From Actinomycetes bacterium (GTDB lineage: Bacteria; Actinomycetota; Acidimicrobiia; Acidimicrobiales; Acidimicrobiaceae), in the NCBI GenBank assembly GCA_021823385.1, contig JAKAOC010000060.1, forward strand, positions 1 through 9,176: a DNA stretch of 9,176 nt, given 5' to 3'. Below are positions 5,854-9,176 of this stretch, one piece after another (the first letter of the stretch is position 1; every line of letters begins with the position of its first letter). The notes below the pieces were generated by a model, which had not been told where the DNA came from, did no database searches, and was given only the letters and a program-made list of their open reading frames with translations. The position numbers were made by a program, and so were the translations under genes.

Positions 5854-7031
5854 GCCGGCTCCTCCGCGTTATCCTCCGCGAGACGGTCAAGGATCGCCCG
5901 CGACTGGATGACGATTGTGCTCCGGGCGTCGAAGTCGGGAGCCAGTGGAGATCCGGCCAGCTGGATCATGCGGGCTATGGCGTGATCGAAGGCGGGGATC
6001 GAGGCCGTGGGCGCAACCCGGGACAGCTGTTCCCGCCCTAGGCGCCTAAGCCGCGCGCGCAGTTCCGCGTCGGTGGCGATCGTCCTGGCCCACGCGGCCA
6101 TGGTGGCTGGATCCCGCTCGGCAAGATGCACGCCGCCGATGCCAAGCGTCTCGGGAATCGCACCGGCGTCGTAGGCGAGGACGGGCAAGCCGTGGAAGAG
6201 CGCCTCCACTATCGGCATGCAGAATCCCTCGTGCTCCGAGGCCGAGATGAAGAGGTCGCTTTTGCGATAGAAGGCAGCCAGCTCATCGCTCGATACGCCC
6301 ATCACGAAGTTGACCCTCTCGGCTACCCCGAGCTCCAAGGCCAGGCCGTGCAGGGCGGCGATGTAGCCGGGGTAGCTCGGCCTTCCGACCAAGTGCAGCA
6401 CCGCGCTGTCCCCGTACATCTCCCGGTGAGCGTGCAGCGCCATGATCAGGTGCTCCTGGGCCTTGTTGGGAACAAGCCTCCCGACGAAGAGCCAGTTGGC
6501 CAGTCCCTTGGCATGCAGATTCCCGAGGACCTCCTCCACCGCCGGGCTGGAGTGTCCGATGAAATCCGCCGGGTCGAAGATGATGGGGAACTCGGTGACC
6601 TCCCGGTATCCGGCCGCATGCAGATCCTCGGCGTTGAACGACGAAGGAGCGAACGCGAGCAGGGCGCGCTCGGCGAGCATCTTGACTTCTCCCAGTGCCC
6701 TCTTCTGGATCACGGCCGCCACGGCGTCGTAGGGCGCAAAGTACTCGGGCGGCGTGATGTTCTGGTAGAGGACGGTGAGCGCTTCCGACCGGCGGGCAAG
6801 ATAAGTGGTCATAGGGGACGAGGTTGCCATGTGGTAGATGAGGATGTCGCCTGGCTCGGCGTCCTTCGCATAGTCCAGGTGACCGCCGGCCGCTTCCCCC
6901 GCCCTGTCCAAGTCCGCATAGAAGCGCGAGGGTATGCCGATTTCCGCCAGGCGCTTGGCCATTGCCCTCGCGTTGTTGCCAACCCCGTCTCCCTTGGCGA
7001 GCATGGGAAGGAACTGGTGTATCCCGCTCAC
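5850..7031 (-). CDS. Family 4-type glycosyltransferase (GT2)
   Basis: A 393-residue GT-B fold glycosyltransferase. The N-terminal half begins IHQFLPMLAKGDGVGNNAR (4-22), with the GDGVGN loop that usually shapes the acceptor side, and contains YQNITPPEYF (89-98). The donor half has LFVGRLVPNKA (181-191) with R185 and K190, and the E-x7-E pair E268/E276 in SEHEGFCMPIVEAL. It resembles GT1 in the opening loop, the NITP segment and the FVGRLVPNKA block, so the two are probably paralogs. A tail of about 40 residues after the domain (roughly 350-393) has no recognised role. The start is GTG 7031, overlapping the stop of GT1 as GTGA. No strong ribosome site lies upstream, so translation probably depends on coupling to GT1. 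Donor and acceptor are unknown. Confidence 0.9.
   Translation of the reverse strand: MSGIHQFLPMLAKGDGVGNNARAMAKRLAEIGIPSRFYADLDRAGEAAGGHLDYAKDAEPGDILIYHMATSSPMTTYLARRSEALTVLYQNITPPEYFAPYDAVAAVIQKRALGEVKMLAERALLAFAPSSFNAEDLHAAGYREVTEFPIIFDPADFIGHSSPAVEEVLGNLHAKGLANWLFVGRLVPNKAQEHLIMALHAHREMYGDSAVLHLVGRPSYPGYIAALHGLALELGVAERVNFVMGVSSDELAAFYRKSDLFISASEHEGFCMPIVEALFHGLPVLAYDAGAIPETLGIGGVHLAERDPATMAAWARTIATDAELRARLRRLGREQLSRVAPTASIPAFDHAIARMIQLAGSPLAPDFDARSTIVIQSRAILDRLAEDNAEEPA
5859..5865 (-). promoter_or_regulatory. Strong ribosome binding site for GT3
   Basis: On the minus strand GGAGGAG (5865-5859) lies 5 nt before GTG 5853, inside the end of the GT2 gene. It fixes the GTG start and lets GT3 be translated independently as well as by coupling. 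Confidence 0.6.
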
Positions 7032-8167
7032 GGCTTTTCGCCCGCGGCGGTCCGGCGCTCGTAATAAAGAGACGCCGGTTCGATGCCCTCGATGGGAATA
7101 AGGTTGGCCAGCGCGTGCAGGTTTGCCCGCTTGCTCCTGCCCAGCTCGAAGTCCGCCGCGCGTTTGTGGCCCTTGCTCACCAGCGCCTCACGCGCATCGG
7201 CGTCGGCGAGAATCATGCGCCAGGCGGTGGCCAGCGTCTCGGGGTCCGAGGAGCGGGTGAGCAGAGCTGCCTGCCCGGCTGTCTCGGGGATGGCCGACGA
7301 CGCGTGCGCGACCACCGGCAGGCCCGCCCGCATCGCCTCGATAAGGGGAAAGCCGAATCCCTCGTGGCGCGAGGCGGAGACGAAGAGGTGTGAGGTGGCG
7401 TACTGGCGGGCGAGCTCGTCCTGGGAGAGACCGGAAGCGAAGACCACCTGGTCGGAGACGCCTAGGTCGCCGGCGAGGGCTCGGAGATACTCGCCGTAGG
7501 CGGCCACGGTCTCCGAACCCACCAGTGTGAGGATCACCCTTGGGCTGAAGGTTGCGTTGTACACGGCCAATGTGGCGATCAGGTCCTCATGTGCCTTGTT
7601 GGGCACCAGGCGGCCGACGAAAAGGAGCCGGTGCTCACCGACGGCGTAGTCCCGTGATGCCGGCTGGGTGTGGAGGGGGCGGATCAGGGGAGGGGCCACG
7701 GCTACGGTGTCGTATTCGGCGGCAACCAGTTCGTCCGCGTTATAACGCGAGACCGCCAGCGCGAGCCGGGTCTGAAGCCGCAGGTCCTCGAGTTGGCGCC
7801 TGCCCCATGCCACCGCGTTGGCCATTCCTGCATCGAAGCCCATCACCTGAGTGCGGGGGGTGATGTTGTGGTATTGCACGGCGAGTGGCTCGGGTCGCCG
7901 GAGAAGATGGCGGTAAAGGTTGGAGTTGGTGGAGAGCTGGTACAGGATGTACCGTCCGGCCCGGGGGCGGCTCTTCATCAACCTCGAGGCGGGGATGGCC
8001 TCGGCTTCCACGCCGGGCTTTATCTCGTCCGCGTAGATCCGCGCCTCGACTCCCTCCTCGCGAAGTGCGGAGCGCAGCTCCACCACGTGGGTTCCGATCG
8101 CATCGAAGGGGGCAAAAGATGGCAACAGGATGGAAACCTCCATCCTGTTGCCGCGCACGCGGCTCAA
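7028..8167 (-). CDS. Family 4-type glycosyltransferase (GT1)
   Basis: A 379-residue GT-B fold glycosyltransferase. It opens with MEVSILLPSFAPFDAIGTHV (residues 9-28), whose DAIGTH loop matches the acceptor-side loop of GT2, and has YHNITPRTQ (99-107). The donor half shows LLFVGRLVPNKAHEDLI (181-197) with R186 and K191, and E269/E277 in SRHEGFGFPLIEAM. The start is TTG 8167, chosen because AAGGAG (8181-8176) lies 8 nt upstream and the TTGA overlaps the stop of the methyltransferase gene. ATG 8143 at codon 9 is a possible alternative and would remove the basic MSRVRGNR leader. That ATG lies inside a perfect 13-bp hairpin (8152-8121), so structure may affect expression at this point. Donor and acceptor sugars cannot be predicted. 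Confidence 0.9.
   Translation of the reverse strand: MSRVRGNRMEVSILLPSFAPFDAIGTHVVELRSALREEGVEARIYADEIKPGVEAEAIPASRLMKSRPRAGRYILYQLSTNSNLYRHLLRRPEPLAVQYHNITPRTQVMGFDAGMANAVAWGRRQLEDLRLQTRLALAVSRYNADELVAAEYDTVAVAPPLIRPLHTQPASRDYAVGEHRLLFVGRLVPNKAHEDLIATLAVYNATFSPRVILTLVGSETVAAYGEYLRALAGDLGVSDQVVFASGLSQDELARQYATSHLFVSASRHEGFGFPLIEAMRAGLPVVAHASSAIPETAGQAALLTRSSDPETLATAWRMILADADAREALVSKGHKRAADFELGRSKRANLHALANLIPIEGIEPASLYYERRTAAGEKP
8121..8152 (-). repeat. Perfect 13-bp inverted repeat inside the 5' end of GT1
   Basis: On the plus strand the arms are ggcaacaggatgg (8121-8133) and ccatcctgttgcc (8140-8152), around a 6-nt loop. In the GT1 transcript the hairpin begins 15 nt after the first base of the TTG start and covers the in-frame ATG at codon 9. 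On that strand it is followed by ATCTTTTG (8120-8113), giving it the look of an intrinsic terminator inside a coding region. Both arms encode protein (GNRM and SILLP). Confidence 0.85.
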
Positions 8168-9176
8168 CGCCGGCGCTCCTTGGGGGGCTGCAGAGCCTCG
8201 AGTACGACCTTGCTGTCCGCGAGCGCACCCAATTCGGGCGCTCGACGGGCATTGCCACCCACGACAAGATATTGCCCGGTCCCGAACTGCTCGCTTACGA
8301 CGGAATCGAAGCCCAACTTGCCAAGCAGGAACTCCCAGGTCTGGGGAGCGAAGGGCCGCCCGGGGGATAGGTCGGCCTCGATGCGGTTCGCCGGATCGTC
8401 GAAAGCGTGCGGCGAGGCGCAGGCCAGCACCAGAGGCGCGCCTTCCTCGAGTGCGCGCCTCGCGTGGGCCAGGACCGCGACGCGATTAGAGATCGTGTCC
8501 CGATCCACGATCCCCGAAAGGACGAGCGCCGACAGGGAGCCGGCCGCGACACCGGCCAGGTGCTCCAGCGTTTCCGCCTCGCGGAGCTCCAGAGACCGGC
8601 TCTCCGCTGCCTGAAGCAGGCCCGGGCGGCTTTCGATTCCGTAGGCGTTTAGTCCGTTTTGTGCCAGACGCTCGAGGAGCGAGCCGTCGGCGCATTCGGC
8701 CACCAGCACTCTGCCGCGAACGTCGGAGAGAATTTCAGCCACCCTGGCGGACGTTTCGGCCTGGACCTGCACGGACGCGGAGGAGTCGAGCAGGTAGGTG
8801 GCTTTGAAGGCCGCGGTGTCCATCCGCGCCTCGACGGCCCCGATCCGGGCGTCAGTTATGCCGAGCAGGTGGACGAGGTTGGTGGCGAAGTTGTTGAACT
8901 GCTGGGCCAGGTAGTTGAGGTACCAGGCCATGAGAGTGCGAAGCGTGCGCTTTGCGAAGCCGACACCGGGCTTCGCGCTGGCGGTCGGAACGTCGATATC
9001 CATGTAGGCGATGCGATCAACCGTCCTGAAGATCGCATCGAAGTCGCGCTGGCCGGAAGCGGCGCCATCCGGCAGCAGGGTCCGGTAGTAGGTCCGAACT
9101 CTCCTGGACAGCGAGGGCGGGTACCTGCCCTCGGCACGCATGCGCGCGACCTCTTCGTCAATGCGGCGCTCGATGG
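8164..9176 (-). CDS. SAM methyltransferase-like protein (5' partial)
   Basis: The reading frame is open to the window edge. Codons before ATG 9141 read IERRIDEEVAR and continue a charged N-terminal helix, so 9141 is probably internal and the true start is outside. From ATG 9141, residues 60-115 hold a helical segment (MAWYLNYLAQQFNNF, then a short coiled-coil-like EARMD stretch) typical of actinobacterial methyltransferases in glycan loci. The class I domain follows: VLVAECADGSLLERLAQNG (145-163) stands where VLDxGCGxG is normal, IE (169-170) marks the acidic ribose position, LSALVLSG (203-210) the fourth strand, and RPFAPQTWEFLLGKLGF (262-278) the family's C-terminal block. The missing glycine-rich loop makes SAM binding uncertain. 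Such proteins are known to methylate glycan ends or sugars; here that role is inferred from context. It is first in view of the operon and overlaps GT1 by 4 nt. Confidence 0.78.
   Translation of the reverse strand, partial: IERRIDEEVARMRAEGRYPPSLSRRVRTYYRTLLPDGAASGQRDFDAIFRTVDRIAYMDIDVPTASAKPGVGFAKRTLRTLMAWYLNYLAQQFNNFATNLVHLLGITDARIGAVEARMDTAAFKATYLLDSSASVQVQAETSARVAEILSDVRGRVLVAECADGSLLERLAQNGLNAYGIESRPGLLQAAESRSLELREAETLEHLAGVAAGSLSALVLSGIVDRDTISNRVAVLAHARRALEEGAPLVLACASPHAFDDPANRIEADLSPGRPFAPQTWEFLLGKLGFDSVVSEQFGTGQYLVVGGNARRAPELGALADSKVVLEALQPPKERRR
8176..8181 (-). promoter_or_regulatory. Ribosome binding site deciding the TTG start of GT1
   Basis: AAGGAG on the minus strand (8181-8176) is 8 nt before TTG 8167, inside the last codons of the methyltransferase-like gene. 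The downstream ATG 8143 has only an AGG touching it, so the TTG is the better-supported start. Confidence 0.55.

Noticed and set aside
4672..8614. Three plus-strand open frames of just over 300 codons (4672-5628, 6126-7064, 7670-8614) opposite the glycosyltransferase operon
   Set aside because: Each lies opposite a clear glycosyltransferase or methyltransferase-like gene, and the translations show no family motifs. They are codon-bias shadows.
1..9176. CRISPR array, insertion sequence, toxin-antitoxin or defence system
   Set aside because: No regularly spaced repeats, transposase motifs, terminal repeats or small gene pairs of those types were found on either strand.

Overview
The window is high-GC DNA, probably from an actinobacterium. 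Three things point that way: an actinobacterial-type CysM tail, a maleylpyruvate-isomerase-like protein of the mycothiol-dependent type, and a ClpP resembling actinobacterial ClpP1. The class or genus cannot be fixed from the sequence alone. It holds eight protein-coding genes (two cut by the window edges) and one tRNA gene.

Left part (1-2031), mostly housekeeping: the 3' end of a cysteine synthase gene, a mycothiol-dependent maleylpyruvate isomerase family (DinB-like) gene, a tRNA-Leu(UAG) on the minus strand, and a single clpP. A good intrinsic terminator candidate (1137-1161) sits between the isomerase-family gene and the tRNA that faces it.

Middle (2083-4262, plus strand): a tightly coupled ABC-2 exporter pair, made of a Wzm/TagG-like permease and a Wzt/TagH-like ATPase. 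The ATPase carries the extra C-terminal domain that in Wzt proteins reads the end of the exported glycan.

Right part (9176-4633, minus strand): a telescoped operon transcribed towards the exporter. It encodes a methyltransferase-like protein (5' end outside the window) and three family-4-type glycosyltransferases. All three junctions inside the operon are 4-nt stop/start overlaps (TTGA, GTGA, GTGA). The operon and the exporter genes converge on a 370-nt non-coding stretch.

Together the exporter and the sugar-transfer genes look like part of a cell-surface polysaccharide locus: the glycan is built in the cytoplasm by GT4 enzymes, perhaps end-modified by the methyltransferase-like protein, and exported by the Wzm/Wzt pair. 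No sugar-nucleotide synthesis, priming transferase, flippase or polymerase gene is visible, so the locus probably continues beyond the window. The most unusual sequence signal is a perfect 13-bp inverted repeat just inside the 5' end of one glycosyltransferase gene (8121-8152), followed by a short T-run on the coding strand. I found no CRISPR array, insertion sequence, defence system or clearly new class of system.
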